Source of the DNA: Phytopythium helicoides
Lineage: Eukaryota; Oomycota; Peronosporomycetes; Pythiales; Pythiaceae
DNA: 64,000 nucleotides
Direction: 5' to 3'
Assembly (NCBI GenBank): GCA_024867545.1
Contig: JANFNE010000010.1
Span: 124,001-188,000 of the forward strand
The notes below the pieces were generated by a model, which was not told the origin of the DNA, searched no databases, and saw only the letters and a list, made by a program, of their open reading frames with translations. Positions 1-11,303 of the stretch are shown here, piece after piece. Position 1 is the stretch's first letter. Every line of letters begins with the position of its first letter. Both the position numbers and the translations under genes were made by a program.

Positions 1-379
1 TCTGCAAGACCATCTCTTTCAATGAGCTGCAAGGAGGTTGTGACACGAAAGCAAGGCGAGGAGAATGAAGACACCAGGGCCAGGCACACTCCCTCTTTGA
101 GGCAAAAGAGCAGTGTAAAGTCAGGCAACAAATTGTGCGAGGTGATAGTTTACTTCCAGGAAAGCACTGTGTGTATTGAGTGAATCCTAGTCATAGATGC
201 AGGATATGCATAGGTCGAAGACGAGAAGAAGGCAAGCTTGAAAGCCGCCGCCTACCATGAGCGCGCGCACATCCAACCAGCTTCTCGACCTCAGACGTAA
301 ACCTCGAAAGCAACCGTCTCACTTCTCGGTTTGAACTCGTGCTGAAGACCTTCGTCAGTGCGAGAGACAAAAGGGGACT
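1..379. other. 3' flank, no gene seen
   Basis: I see no convincing gene or RNA here. The stretch lies downstream of the minus-strand repeat-protein gene that ends at 380 and would hold its 3' UTR and terminator. No open frame shows a recognisable domain. Confidence 0.4.
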
Positions 380-3300
380 CTACACCTGAGCCGACAGCGA
401 CGCTTCTGCTTCCTCGGCAGTGACCCCCGTGGCCGTGGCCGCGGCATTGCCATCAGTCACCGCGGCGAGTACACTGCCCTCGTCCTCGTCCTCGTCGTCG
501 TCGAACTCACTCATGCTGGAGCTACCGCGGCGCATGCGACGAACAGCACGCTTAGTACCGACGACGACAAGTGCGATGACAGCAATGACACCGACGCAGG
601 CGGCGATAGCAATCGGAACGACGACTTCATCGTGCTTCATGAGCTTCTCGATCTTGCCCGCGAGTCCAGTCGCAGTCGTCTCGTCAGCCGACGACTTCAC
701 GCGGAGAGAAGTAGAAGTGACAGGGTATCCCGGGCACCAGTCAAGGTGACTTGAGACGGTCGAGTTGAACTCCTTGCAAAACTTGCAGCTCGCAGGTGCC
801 GATGCAGCCGACTGTGGTACCCGTGGGGCAGTGGGCCGTGTCGACGGTGAACGCAACGCCGCCATCGATGTCTCCCTGAGAGAGAGTCTGACCAGCACAG
901 GCAATTGCGACTGGGTCCACCGTCGGGGCAGCAGTGGTTTCTGCAGGTGCAGTCGTCGTCGCCGTCGTTGCCGTCGTCGTGCCAGGGCAATCCACAAAGT
1001 TCGCGGACTCCGTGGTCACCGAAGTCTTGCAGTAGCGGCACGAGTCCGTGTAACATCCGATGCCGCCAATCGCGCACGTGGCGTCAGTGAATGCCTGGAT
1101 GCCGACGGCAGCATCTCCAGAGGTGACAGTGCATCCCGCCGGGGCGGTTGTCGTGGTAGAAGCCACCGTAGTCGTAGCCGGAGCAGCAGTAGTTGTGGCA
1201 GGAGCAGCAGTGGTTTCTGCAGGTGCAGTTGTCGTCGCCGTCGAAGTCGTAGTCGTGCCAGGGCAATCCACAAAGTTCGCGGACTGCGTGGTCACCGAAG
1301 TCTTGCAATAGCGGCACGAGTCCGTGTAGCAGCCAATGCCGCCAATTGCGCACGTGGCGTCAGTGAATGCCTGGATGCCGACGGCAGCATCTCCAGAGGT
1401 GACAGTGCATCCCGCCGGGGCGGTTGTCGTGGTAGAAGCCACCGTAGTCGTAGCCGGAGCAGCAGTAGTTGTGGCAGGAGCAGCAGTGGTTTCTGCAGGT
1501 GCAGAGGTCGTCGCCGTCGAAGTCGTAGTCGTGCCAGGGCAATCCACAAAGTTCGCGGACTGCGTGGTCACCGAAGTCTTGCAGTAGCGGCACGAGTCCG
1601 TGTAGCAGCCAATGCCGCCAATTGCGCACGTGGCGTCAGTGAATGCCTGGATGCCGACGGCAGCATCTCCAGAGGAAACTGTGCACGTGCCAGCGACAGC
1701 AGGGGCAACCGTTGTGATCGGAGCGGTCGTACCAGTCGTGGTGGTGGGAGCTGCAGTAGTAGTGGCGGGAACTGCGGTGGTTGTGGCAGGAGCAGGCGTA
1801 GTTGTGATGGTCGAAGCAGTGTAACTGGAGCACAGACCAAGGTGAGCCGACTGGTCAGTGGGTGTCGCCTGGCAGTAGCGGCACGAATCCGTGTAGCAAC
1901 CTAGACCACCGCTGGCGCAGGTCGCGTCAGCGATTGCCTGAATACCGACAGCGGCGTCACCAGCGGAGACCGTGCAGCTTCCAGAGACAACCGGCGCAAT
2001 GGTTGTAGCGATAGTCGTGGCAGGGACTGCTGTGGTAGCAGCAGGAGCCGTTGTCGTTCCATCCGTTGCAGGTGCCGCGGTCGTCGTGGCAGGGGCAGCA
2101 GTTGAGGCTGTGTAGCTGGAGCAATCACCGAGGTGGGCAGACTGCGGGGTCGTCGTGGCCTTGCAGAAACGGCACGAGTCGGAGTAGCAGCCAAGACCAC
2201 CAGAGGCACACGAAGCGTCGGCAATTGCCTGAATGCCAACTGCAGCATCACCAGCGTTGACAGTGCACAAACTTGTGGTAGCGGGAGCAGCCGTTGCCGT
2301 GACAGGAGCGACCGTGGTCGTGACAGGAGCGACCGTGGTCGTGGCAGAATCAACCGTGGTCGTGGCAGGAGTGGCAGTAGTTGTGGCTGGGGCAGCCGTA
2401 GTCACAACGATGCTGGAGCAGTACACGAAGTTCGTCGACTGTGGCGTCTCTGAAACCTTGCAGAAACGGCAAATGCTATCAATGCAGCCAACGCCACCGT
2501 TCACGCACGATGCGTCAGTGGTAATCTGAACACCAACGGCTGCGTCACCCTCCGACACAACTTGTGTGCAGCCGCCAGTGGGGGCAGCAGTGATCGCAGG
2601 GGCAGCAGTACCGGTGGTCGCAGGGGCTGAGGTCGCAGGGGCTGTGGTCGCTCCGTATCCAGCAAACAAAGCGCAGGAGGTGAACTCTGCAGAATCGGAG
2701 GTCTCCGTGGTCTTGCAGAATCGGCAGCCAGGGAGGTAGTAGTCGTTATCCATATCGGTGACCGTCGGGTCGAGAACGACATCGATGCCGAGGCTCTTGT
2801 AGGCATCAGGGAGAGAGCAAGTTGTGCCGGCGATGTCCGTGGGGTCAAAAATCGGCTGGGCGGTTGTCGCGGATGGGGTCGAAGTCGTTGTAGCAGGAGC
2901 CGCGGTGGTGACTGCAGGAGCCGCAGTGGTGGCAGCAGGAGCAGCAGTCCCAGGGCAGTCGATGAGGTGGGCGGACTGAGGCGTCGTCGAGATCTTGCAG
3001 AAGCGGCAGATGGTGTCAATGCAACCAACGCCTCCCGCAACGCAGGTAGCATCCGAGAAGATTTGGATGCCCACAGCAGCATCTCCCTCAGACACTGGAG
3101 TCGCACACGTGGCTACAGGAGCCGCAGTGGTGACTGCAGGAGCCGCAGTGGTGGCAGCAGGAGCAGCAGTCCCAGGGCAGTCGATTAGGTGAGCAGACTG
3201 AGGCGTTGTCGAGATCTTGCAAAAGCGGCAAATGTTGTCGATGCAGCCAACACCTCCCGCGACACAGGTAGCGTCCGTGAAAATTTGGATGCCCACAGCA

Positions 3301-4720
3301 GCATCGCCAGCGGACACCGGAGTCGAACAGACCGTAGGGGTAGCAGTAGGGGCTGTCGTCACAGTCGCAATAGTTGGCATGGGCGTGGCGCTCGGGTCAA
3401 GGATCACGGCGCAGTCGGTCAAGTGAGCCGACTGTGGGGTGACTGAGATCTTGCAGAAGCGGCAGATGCTGTCAATGCATCCGACGCCACCAGCAACACA
3501 AGTCGCATCCGAGACAATCTGAATACCAACTGCAGCATCACCAGCAGACACCGGTGTCGAGCAGACTGTTGGAGCAGCAGTCGGAGCCGTGGTGGCAGTA
3601 GCGTAGTTCGGGAACAGAGAGCACAATGTAAACGACGCTAGGGCTGCCGAGTCCGTGATCTTGCAGTAGCGGCAACCATCGATGTAGTAGTCCGCATCAT
3701 CACCGGTCACCGTGGCGTCGGCCACAACATCGATACCGACAGCCTTCGAGTCTTCGCCAATTGAGCAAGTCTTGTTCGTGACGTCAGTCCAAGTAGCGAT
3801 AGTCTCGGAAGGAGTTGGTGTCGCCTCGGCGGGAGCTGCCGTCGTCGACACTGGGACTGCCGTCGTCGACACTGGAGGCGCCGTTGTCGACAGCGGAGCC
3901 TCCGTCGTCGTCAATGGAGCTGGAGTAGGAGCAATCGAGTACGATGAACAGTCCGCCAGGTGTGCAGACTGAGGCGTCACAGAAACCTTGCAGTAGCGAC
4001 AATGGTCGCTGAAGCAACCTAGACCACCGTTGAGGCACGTCGCATCAACGATAGCACGAATTCCAACCGCGAGATCACCATCCGAGATTCACATGCGCCA
4101 GTACCAACAGTGGCCACTGGCACAGGGGCAAGGGTCGGCCAGTTGTACCCGAACGACGAGCACGTGAGAAGGTGTGCGGACTTTGGCGTCTCAGAGTACT
4201 TGCAGAATCTACAACCAGTAGTGAAACAACCGAGGCCTCCGGCCAGACAACTGGTGTCCGGAATAGCCTGGATACCAACCGCGATGTCACCGCTCGAAGC
4301 GGTACAAGTCGTCGTCATTGGAGCAGCAGTAGAAGCAGCGGGAACGGCAGTGGTAGCCGCCGGAGCAGCAGTCGTCGCAGCAGGAGCAGCAGTCGTCGCA
4401 GCGGGAGCAGCAGTCGTCGCTGCAGGCGCCGCGGTCGGCAAGAGCGATGCACACGTCAGCAGATGCTTCGACTGAGCCGTGTCAGTGGTCTTGCAGAAGC
4501 GGCAGATGGAATCGATGCAACCGAGGCCTCCAGCCGAGCAGCTCGCGTCCGAGATGATGTTGATGCCGACGGCGGCATCCCCAGACGACACAACTTGGGT
4601 GCACACAGCCATCGCTGCGTCATTAGACGCATCAACACTGAGGATCGCCCCAGAGCTCAGCGCACAGATCGCAACGAACTTGGACAGGGCCAGCAGCCCA
4701 TTCTCTCGTGGGAAGACCAT
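380..4720 (-). CDS. Giant secreted Cys-rich repeat protein with C-terminal membrane anchor (two frame breaks)
   Basis: Minus-strand gene. The ATG at 4720 is chosen because it opens a hydrophobic signal-peptide-like stretch (FVAICALSSGAIL) directly before the first module. About fifteen modules of ~45 residues follow, each of the form C-x-GD-A-VGI-x8-C-GG-x-GC-x4-CR-x-CK-S-C, with six conserved cysteines. They are joined by Thr/Ala/Pro linkers (TTAAPATT-type) that look mucin-like and likely O-glycosylated. Two modules (about 3600-3780 and 2650-2830) are divergent, with DYY replacing the GG-GC core. The C-terminus has a ~22-residue membrane span (VPIAIAACVGVIAVIALVVV), a basic stop-transfer and an acidic cytoplasmic tail. 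The frame breaks at about 4083-4093, where one base appears missing, and at about 785-797, where four bases appear extra; module homology continues in a new frame each time. Function unknown; a surface or adhesion role is inferred from architecture only. No known family is recognised. Confidence 0.75.
985..1680 (-). repeat. 276-bp near-identical tandem repeat inside the repeat-protein gene
   Basis: Units start at 985, 1261 and 1537 with a period of exactly 276 bp; the third is only partly similar beyond about 1680. Units one and two differ at a handful of bases (for example the codon at about 1311 versus 1587). Each unit codes for one six-cysteine module plus its Thr/Ala linker. The DNA identity is far higher than between other modules of the gene, so this is a recent in-frame duplication or gene conversion. 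Confidence 0.9.
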
Positions 4721-4790
4721 CCTAACTCTCGCCTGCGCTGGTCTTCGTACCTGGGCCTGGCAAAAGCAGAATGAACAGATGAGTCGCACA

Positions 4791-4844
4791 GGGTGCTGGA
4801 GGGGTGCAATGGCTGTCCGTGGGTATTGCACCCCTCCAGCACCC
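4791..4844. promoter_or_regulatory. 20-bp perfect inverted repeat upstream of the repeat-protein gene
   Basis: The arms at 4791-4810 (gggtgctggaggggtgcaat) and 4825-4844 are perfect reverse complements separated by a 14-nt loop. It lies 71-124 bp upstream of the inferred start codon at 4720 of the minus-strand gene. It could form a stable hairpin in a 5' UTR or be a dyad protein-binding site. Role not known. Confidence 0.6.
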
Positions 4845-5765
4845 GGTGAGTTGGTGAGCTCCCTCGCAAAGCCACTCATCGCCTCCGACCATTCGCAGCC
4901 TGCCTCTCCGTCATGCTGGAGGACGAAACGGCCTTCTCGACTCTTTGCGACTTGCAACACCTTGAGTTTGGAGCGAGGACTCCATCATGAGATCAGCAAC
5001 AACAAGCGATGGGGAGCTCGGCCAAGCGGCACAGCAGCTCCCCGGGAGTTTCAAATGGAACATGAGCGCTGGAGGCGGATTTTTCGCGCCAACCCAGACA
5101 CATCGACTCAACTTGGGCCAATGGTGACCGTCCAGCAGGCAACTCAAGCGGCGGCAAGCGCAACTAGTCCGACGTAACGGATGCTCCTTCTCTTCTTGGC
5201 ATGTTCTCGGGATCGGAGACCGTTGGCGCTACGGGTCGCTTCCTTGCCAGAGTGGCTTAAATTTGAAACGCCGATGCTGCCAGACGCGCGCTTTGCCATG
5301 GGACCACTTGCAGTTAAGACGCGCGACAGAACATTCCATGGCAGAGCACGAGCGAAAACTGCGGATCGTGTGGAACTGATGGAGCACCGCTTCGCAAGAG
5401 TCGGGACTGCAGCGGATCGACATCCGTTCGCACCGGGAGTCGACGATAAATCGATGCACCCTGCACGGTTCGATTCAAGTGAATCCAAAAGATTGTGAGA
5501 TTCTTGGCTCCAATTACCACGCTGTCAGCTCGTTTGGATGTGTGATCTTGGAGGCCGAAGTGCTGCAAGGCTTGTCCTCAAGTAGAAAAAGCAGGTTGTT
5601 GCTTTTCCAAGGCCTCCATGCCGATATGATTCTTTCATCCAAATGCACACTACAGTGCTGTAATACTGTAATAACCCTCGAAGCGGCACACAACTTTTTT
5701 TTTCTTTGTCAGGTTTCTTTCGTCATTCTTCAACTACATCAAATGCCTTCAAGTGGATACCCACT
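4845..5765. other. Intergenic region between the two repeat-protein genes
   Basis: About 0.9 kb without a recognisable gene. It would contain the promoter of the gene starting at 4720 (minus) and the 3' end of the gene stopping at 5766 (minus). Open frames here are short and show no domain. Confidence 0.4.
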
Positions 5766-7859
5766 CTAGCAGCAGCCGCTCAATTCTTGGCAAACTTCAC
5801 CTGTCGCTGCTTCCTGCACGCCCTCCCAGTTGCCAGCTTTTTCGTCCGCAAAATTCGCGGGCTCAGTCGTTGTTGGTCCGCCCGCAGTTGACAGGTCAGC
5901 CTTCGAAAGTGGCACCCTCATTCGACCAATAGCAATGCCAGCTATACCGACAGTAACAACCGCACCAGACAGGGCGATTCCGATCCAGAAACTGTCCTCG
6001 CCCATATCTCTTGTTGTCGTTTGCGTGATGTCACCAGCAACTTGAGCCTCCAGGTCATCTGAGGGATAGCCAGCGCAGTACTCATAAACCATTGATTGGG
6101 TTGTGTTGCGAGTCTTGCAATACTTGCAGGCTGACGGTCGAATGCACCCAAGGCCACCAATGGTGATACAATCTGGGTCTGTCACTATCTGAAGCCCAAC
6201 CGCTGCGTCACCAGGTGACACTGTCATCGCGCACGAAATAGTCACAGTACTTGCCAGGGGTGCAAGTATCTCTGCATCGCCAATATCACTGACGAGGGTT
6301 ATGGGGACGAAGTCAATGGTTGAAAGATCAGGTGGTGACGGGATGTCACTGCAATTCGAGTAGACCGAGGATTGAGCCGACTGAAAGATCTTGCAAAGGC
6401 GACATATCACGTCCACGCAGCCAACGCCGCCATCGCTGCACGTTGGGTCTGTCACAATACGGATCCCGACTGCTTCATCACCAGACGTCACACTGCTTTT
6501 GCACACTAGAGGAATTGCTGGCGCTGGCGCTGGTACTAGAGTTGTTGTTGGTGGCTGGAGTGATGAGGGTGAAGGAGTTGGGCTGGTCGGCGCTGTAGTT
6601 GGAACCGAGGGATCAACAGTTGAACAGTTGAGAAAGCTAGTTGACTGAGGACTTTCAAACATTTTGCAAAAACGACAGATGGCGTCAACACATCCAATGC
6701 CTCCGTTTGCGCAGCTTGTATCAGTTGTGATGAAGATCCCAACAGCGGCGTCTCCTGGCGACACTTGTTGGCTACAGACACTCACTGTGCTGGTCGTCCC
6801 CACAGCTCTCGAGCCTGCTGCTGGCGAAGGTGTTGGGATGGGCGACGGACTTAGCGATGGGATTGGCGCTGGGGTCGGTGCTGGAGTTGCTGGTGGATTT
6901 GAGGACGGCGGAGAGGTTGTCGAAGCCGTCGTCGAAGACGGGAATTTGCTTGTTGCGACCCCAAAGTCTGAGCAATTGAGGAAGCTCGCTGACTGCGGGC
7001 TTTGAAAGACTTTGCAGAAACGACAGATGGCATCAATGCAACCAATGCCTCCGTTTGCGCATCTCGAGTCAGTTGTGATTAAAATCCCGGCCGCGGCATC
7101 TCCAGGTGACACTTGCTGTGTGCATTCTCCACCTGAATCTGGTGTTCCTTTGGTCTTGCCATTCGAAAATGTCGCTGCAAATGACATTGGTGTGAACTTG
7201 GAGCAATCGAGTAAATGAGCAGACTTCGGAGTAACAGTTGCTCTGCAAAATCGACACCAATCATTGTAGCAGCCTAGACCGCCAACTTGGCATTTCAAGT
7301 CTGTGACGACTTTTATTCCGACTGCCAAGTCGCCTTCTGAGATTGTGCACGCGGGTACAGAAGGCAGAGGTGTTGTTGTCGAAGTGGAGCTGAACGTGAA
7401 TCCAAGCGAGGTGCACGACAGAAGATGTGTCGACTTTGGGGATTCAAAATACTTGCATTGCCGACAATGAGGACTGGAGCAACCAAGACCCCCACCGGAG
7501 CACGATGCATCGGGAACGATCTGAATGCCAGCTGCTCTATCACCTGGAGAAATCGAGCATGCTGAACTGAGTATCGAGGTTGGTGTAGGAGAAGGCGCTG
7601 AGGTTTGAGTGTTTGGCAGCGTCTTCATCAGCGTTGAACACGACATCAAGTGACTTGACTGTGGGGTCTGTGCTGTTGCACAGAATCGGCAGTCATCGTT
7701 GATGCATCCCAATCCGCCAGTATTGCATGAGCTGTCCGTAATTATGCTGATACCAACAACAGCATCCCCAGCCGAGGCGGAAAGCGAGCATGACGTTGCA
7801 TCTGAAATCTGCACCGAGAGAGCCGCAAATAATGTGATAGACACTGAAATGAGCTTCAT
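5766..7859 (-). CDS. Secreted Cys-rich repeat protein with C-terminal membrane anchor (697 aa)
   Basis: Same family as the neighbour at 380-4720 but with an intact frame. The ATG at 7859 is preferred over an in-frame ATG 70 codons upstream because it starts a clear signal peptide (MKLISVSITLFAALSVQ). Seven six-cysteine modules follow (motif GD-A-AVGI, GG-x-GC, CRFCK, S-x-C), joined by Ser/Thr/Pro-rich linkers. One linker has an Ala/Pro/Thr/Ser run near residues 320-370. A single membrane span (WIGIALSGAVVTVGIAGIAI) sits about 75 residues from the C-terminus, leaving a short cytoplasmic tail. The two genes are head-to-tail on the same strand, so they arose by tandem duplication. The protein is predicted to sit at the cell surface. 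The substrate or partner is unknown; I do not recognise the module. Confidence 0.85.
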   Translation of the reverse strand: MKLISVSITLFAALSVQISDATSCSLSASAGDAVVGISIITDSSCNTGGLGCINDDCRFCATAQTPQSSHLMSCSTLMKTLPNTQTSAPSPTPTSILSSACSISPGDRAAGIQIVPDASCSGGGLGCSSPHCRQCKYFESPKSTHLLSCTSLGFTFSSTSTTTPLPSVPACTISEGDLAVGIKVVTDLKCQVGGLGCYNDWCRFCRATVTPKSAHLLDCSKFTPMSFAATFSNGKTKGTPDSGGECTQQVSPGDAAAGILITTDSRCANGGIGCIDAICRFCKVFQSPQSASFLNCSDFGVATSKFPSSTTASTTSPPSSNPPATPAPTPAPIPSLSPSPIPTPSPAAGSRAVGTTSTVSVCSQQVSPGDAAVGIFITTDTSCANGGIGCVDAICRFCKMFESPQSTSFLNCSTVDPSVPTTAPTSPTPSPSSLQPPTTTLVPAPAPAIPLVCKSSVTSGDEAVGIRIVTDPTCSDGGVGCVDVICRLCKIFQSAQSSVYSNCSDIPSPPDLSTIDFVPITLVSDIGDAEILAPLASTVTISCAMTVSPGDAAVGLQIVTDPDCITIGGLGCIRPSACKYCKTRNTTQSMVYEYCAGYPSDDLEAQVAGDITQTTTRDMGEDSFWIGIALSGAVVTVGIAGIAIGRMRVPLSKADLSTAGGPTTTEPANFADEKAGNWEGVQEAATGEVCQELSGCC

Positions 7860-10037
7860 GGCCTGCGTGGTGCTCAACGGCGACTTCACTGAGCAGTATA
7901 GTGTTGCTGGAGTAAGCGAGGCCAAGAAGAAAATGCGGTAATGACCATCTTCTGTTGCTGCTGCTTTTGAGTGCAAAGAGTGCAAGAGGTCTGGCCGCAC
8001 TCGCTCTTTGGATTCTGTTCTTGTGGTGCCACTTCGACACTTTTGCAGAAAGTCAGCGCGATCCTTCACGCGAAACGACCTCGCGTTGGCTGGTTTCCTT
8101 CAACGCATGAAAACCCATCTGACCTGGTCTCACCTGCAGTGCTTTGTGCTCTACTTGCTGAATTATTGTAGCACCAGCATGCTGCGATATCTTGGGATCC
8201 AGCTTGAAGTGTGCGACACGCTGACGGAACTCGGTCAACAACAACTAACCTGGGCCACACTCTTGGGTTCTGTGAGGGTTCTGTGCTGCTGGCGTCCTCA
8301 TTTCCCATTGAAACCCCGTCATGTCTCGCTACTGGCTCCCCGAGGGCTTGCTCAGGAAGATCTCAATGGCGCGGCAGTATGAGCTTCAACATCAGTAAGG
8401 GTGGCCCACATCACCCATGACTGATTGAAGTTGATGTGGTCGAGCATCGTTTGCAGTCAAAGCAGTTCCCCCTGCGATTCAGCCTACAACAGGTTTGCTT
8501 CCTGGGTATCCGTCGAAGAAACACTATATGATAGGACCATTAGCATCTCCGTATTCCTAATCCATATGCCCGACTCTCGCTTCACGCTCGACCCACGCCA
8601 GAGCTCATATGCAAAGCAAGCTATCATGGATTTTCCTTGGAGTAATGTATGGCTGAGAATATCATAGGGAAAGAGAGATTTACCTCGGTCCGCTCACCTT
8701 CCAGATTTCGAAGACGCGCGGCGTGGTCTCAGTACATTTACCCCACGCAACCTTTTTCAAGATTCCAGGCTGTGCTCCAAAAGGATTGAGAAAGTGATCT
8801 GCGACTCGACCTCGCAGATCGAGTGCGACCATGGCATCATCAGAGGCGACTCGAATGGTCAACACGGTGTGCAGCCGCAGGTGAGTCCGCTCGACATTTG
8901 AGCGACTCCTCCTCCTATTACTATGTCTATGGCCCACATGAGGTCGATCAGCTTTCCCACAAAGCCGGTGGCTTTCCGTTCATTGGACGAACGAGGGGAA
9001 GGACACCAGAGCGCTGACGCCGAGCTGAACGGGAGTCCGAACGCTCTCGTGTGGTCGGTTCATCGGGGCGCTGCAAGACGCTTTGTTCCCTTTCCGCTCT
9101 TTCAGGGTGCACTTACCCGGCACAACCACCACGCTCGACTTTTCAGTGCTGTCTTTCAAGAGCAGCCGTGCTCTCTGACGGATCTGCTGGCGTAATGCTG
9201 GCGTGACCGTCATCATGATGTGGTTCCCTCCAAGTGTCTCGCGGCGCCCTGCCCTGCACCGCCGTCTCCATGGGAAGGTCCGGCTGGAACTTGCAGTCCG
9301 CTCAGGCTGAGCGTGTGTGCTGCCTCCACACCCACGCACTGGCGCTGAATGCACTCCATCCGTCCCCATCCGGTCTGCCTGTGCTCGTCTGCTCGAAGAA
9401 TCCAGATCCCGGAGCTGGCGCGAACCTTACGAACACCGTTGGTGCCTCGTCATCAAGAAGAGCACATCCTGCAGGAGGAACTTCGCGCGTCGAGCAGGCA
9501 CGAGCTCCCGTCGGTCCTCCCTGCCCCTTCTGCAAGTTCTCCATGTACTGTGGAGTGAGTTGGTTGCACGCATCGGCGCCTCGCCACCAAGACCACTCGA
9601 TCGTCGAATCCTTTGCTCGCCACGCATTTTCCCCATGCTGACGCCACGCCCGCTGGTGGCTGCGTTCCTCTTGGATTTTGTATGCCGAGTGGGTGGCGCC
9701 CCTTGGCTGGCTTTTCGTGCGTTTCACCGCCCGAACTAATTACGCCTCTAGCCGAATCTACCTCAACCCTACCCCGTTTGCGCCTCCCCAAACAAATACC
9801 ACCCGGAAACCGCTCGCAGCAACTTCTACTCCACCCAGGTCCTCCCTCCCTCCCACACTTTATATCAGATCAGAGTGAAGGTCGTTCCTTTCTCTCACGG
9901 CGCGGCTGCCCTTCCCTTTCCTCCTCCCTCATACATTAGCGAATCGCCCTGGAGGCAGCGCCGCGCGCCCGTCATCCGCTGCATGCGGCGCTCCTCGCGA
10001 GCGACTGCCAGAGTCCAACTGACGCCCGAGCGCGAAC
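7860..10037. other. Long intergenic region, no supported gene
   Basis: I recognise nothing in this 2.2 kb. The largest frames are antisense-type frames at about 8980-9369 and 9302-9727 on the minus strand. They lack a domain, signal peptide or membrane span; a small lineage-specific gene there cannot be excluded. The right part, from about 9750, should contain the promoter of the gene starting at 10038. Confidence 0.35.
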
Positions 10038-10763
10038 ATGACGACGCGCGAGCGCCTGGCGCCGCGCTGGGCGCGCAGCAAGAAGCTGTCGGCGGCCTCG
10101 GAGCCCGAGGACGAGGACGAGGACGAGGTGGACGAGACGTTCGTCGCGCTGCAGAAGCTGCTGCGCTCGCTCAGCTCGGCGCGCGCGCCGGCGGCTGCGG
10201 CCCCCGCGGCCCCCAGCGCCGCGCAGCCGGCGTCGACGGCGACGCCTAGCGCTGCAGTGGACGCGAGCCCCTCGAGAGAGGAGATCTTGGAGAGCCGGAG
10301 GCGCGAACGCGAGCGCTTCCGGCAGTTCCTGCTGTCCGAGAGCGCGGGAAACAGCCGCAGGCGGCGGCGACCCGCGGCGCAGTACTGCTCCGAGGACGAC
10401 GAGGAGGAGGAGCCGCCCGTGCAGTCGGTCGAGAGCACCATCTCGAACCGCTTCATGAACGGCAGCTTCTCGCGATCGCTCAACGTGCACGTCATCTCGA
10501 GGGACCGGTGGTCGCACGAGGAGCGCGTGGTTGAGCAGCTGCCGGCGGTGATGGTCCCGCCCGGAGGTCTCGTGTCCACCACCACAGACAACCCCAAGGT
10601 CAAGGTCACCATGACGGACGAGCACGCCGATCTGCGCGCCGGACTGTTGGCCAACCTGTCCGAGGAGGAGGAGCAGAACAAGGAGGCCGCGCAGCACTAC
10701 CTCAAGCCCCCGCGGTCCACGTGGTTCATCCAGAGTCAGCACCTCGAGACGCTGCAGTGCTAG
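10038..10763 (+). CDS. Hypothetical acidic/low-complexity protein (241 aa)
   Basis: Intact single-exon frame with strongly GC-biased third positions, like its neighbours. The N-terminus has an acidic EPEDEDEDEVDE run, followed by an Ala/Pro-rich linker (residues ~55-80). A basic stretch (residues ~85-120, ESRRRERERFRQFL and RRRRR) and a second acidic run (EDDEEEEP) come next. The C-terminal ~100 residues are less biased and look folded, with conserved-looking aromatic and charged residues (SRDRWSHEERVVEQLP, PPRSTWFIQS). No domain recognised. The charge pattern would suit a nuclear protein, but that is only inference. Confidence 0.65.
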   Translation: MTTRERLAPRWARSKKLSAASEPEDEDEDEVDETFVALQKLLRSLSSARAPAAAAPAAPSAAQPASTATPSAAVDASPSREEILESRRRERERFRQFLLSESAGNSRRRRRPAAQYCSEDDEEEEPPVQSVESTISNRFMNGSFSRSLNVHVISRDRWSHEERVVEQLPAVMVPPGGLVSTTTDNPKVKVTMTDEHADLRAGLLANLSEEEEQNKEAAQHYLKPPRSTWFIQSQHLETLQC

Positions 10764-11303
10764 GCGGAGAAGCGCTTTGGATGGAGGAAGGCGTCTGCGC
10801 GCCGACAGCAGCGCGCAGCTCGACGCGAGGCCAGTCGCTCGCGACGAGCACGCCCATACTAAGTTATGGACGACTGGAGACGACGTGCCTATTTGATATG
10901 TATACCTAGCGGCGGAGCCAGCGCCTTGACCCGAGGCAGCCGAGCCCGCAGCAACGAGTGGGGCAGGCGAGACCTGCAGATCGATCGGCTAGTGCAGGAG
11001 ACGTCGCGTCATCACGGACGTGGCGCCGCCTATTTAATTTACATTACGTATCTTCCGACATAAATAAATGAGCCGCATGTGATGCAGCCCGTGCTTCAGG
11101 TCGTCATCGCCTCCATCCCGCTCTGCTTAACAACCATCGGCAGCTCCGGCATCATGGCACGCGGTTGAAGCGGAAGCTCAGTAGAGCGCACGAAAAGTCC
11201 TTTTGATTGGCTGAAAAACATATGCTAAAATCACGGATTGGCCAAAATACTGCGTGACCGCGTTGTCGACCACATTTTCCCCACTCGAAGCTCGCGTGGC
11301 ACC
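10764..11303. promoter_or_regulatory. Intergenic region with paired CCAAT boxes before the ankyrin gene
   Basis: No gene seen in 540 bp. Two inverted CCAAT pentamers (ATTGG at 11206-11210 and 11237-11241) lie about 65-100 bp upstream of the ATG at 11304, within an AT-rich patch. The same arrangement recurs before other genes of the window, so it is a plausible core or proximal promoter element. Confidence 0.4.

Noticed and set aside
785..797. Intron explaining the C-terminal frame change in the giant repeat gene
   Set aside because: Module homology runs through with only four extra bases, leaving no room for an intron; treated as an indel.
765..1904. Long plus-strand open frames opposite the giant repeat gene
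   Set aside because: They only mirror the biased, repetitive coding sequence of the minus strand: low-complexity Arg/Ser or Val/Ala products with no domain.
8980..9727. Two overlapping minus-strand frames of 129 and 141 codons
   Set aside because: No domain, no splice pattern and Arg/Ser/Gly-rich composition typical of antisense or non-coding GC-rich DNA.
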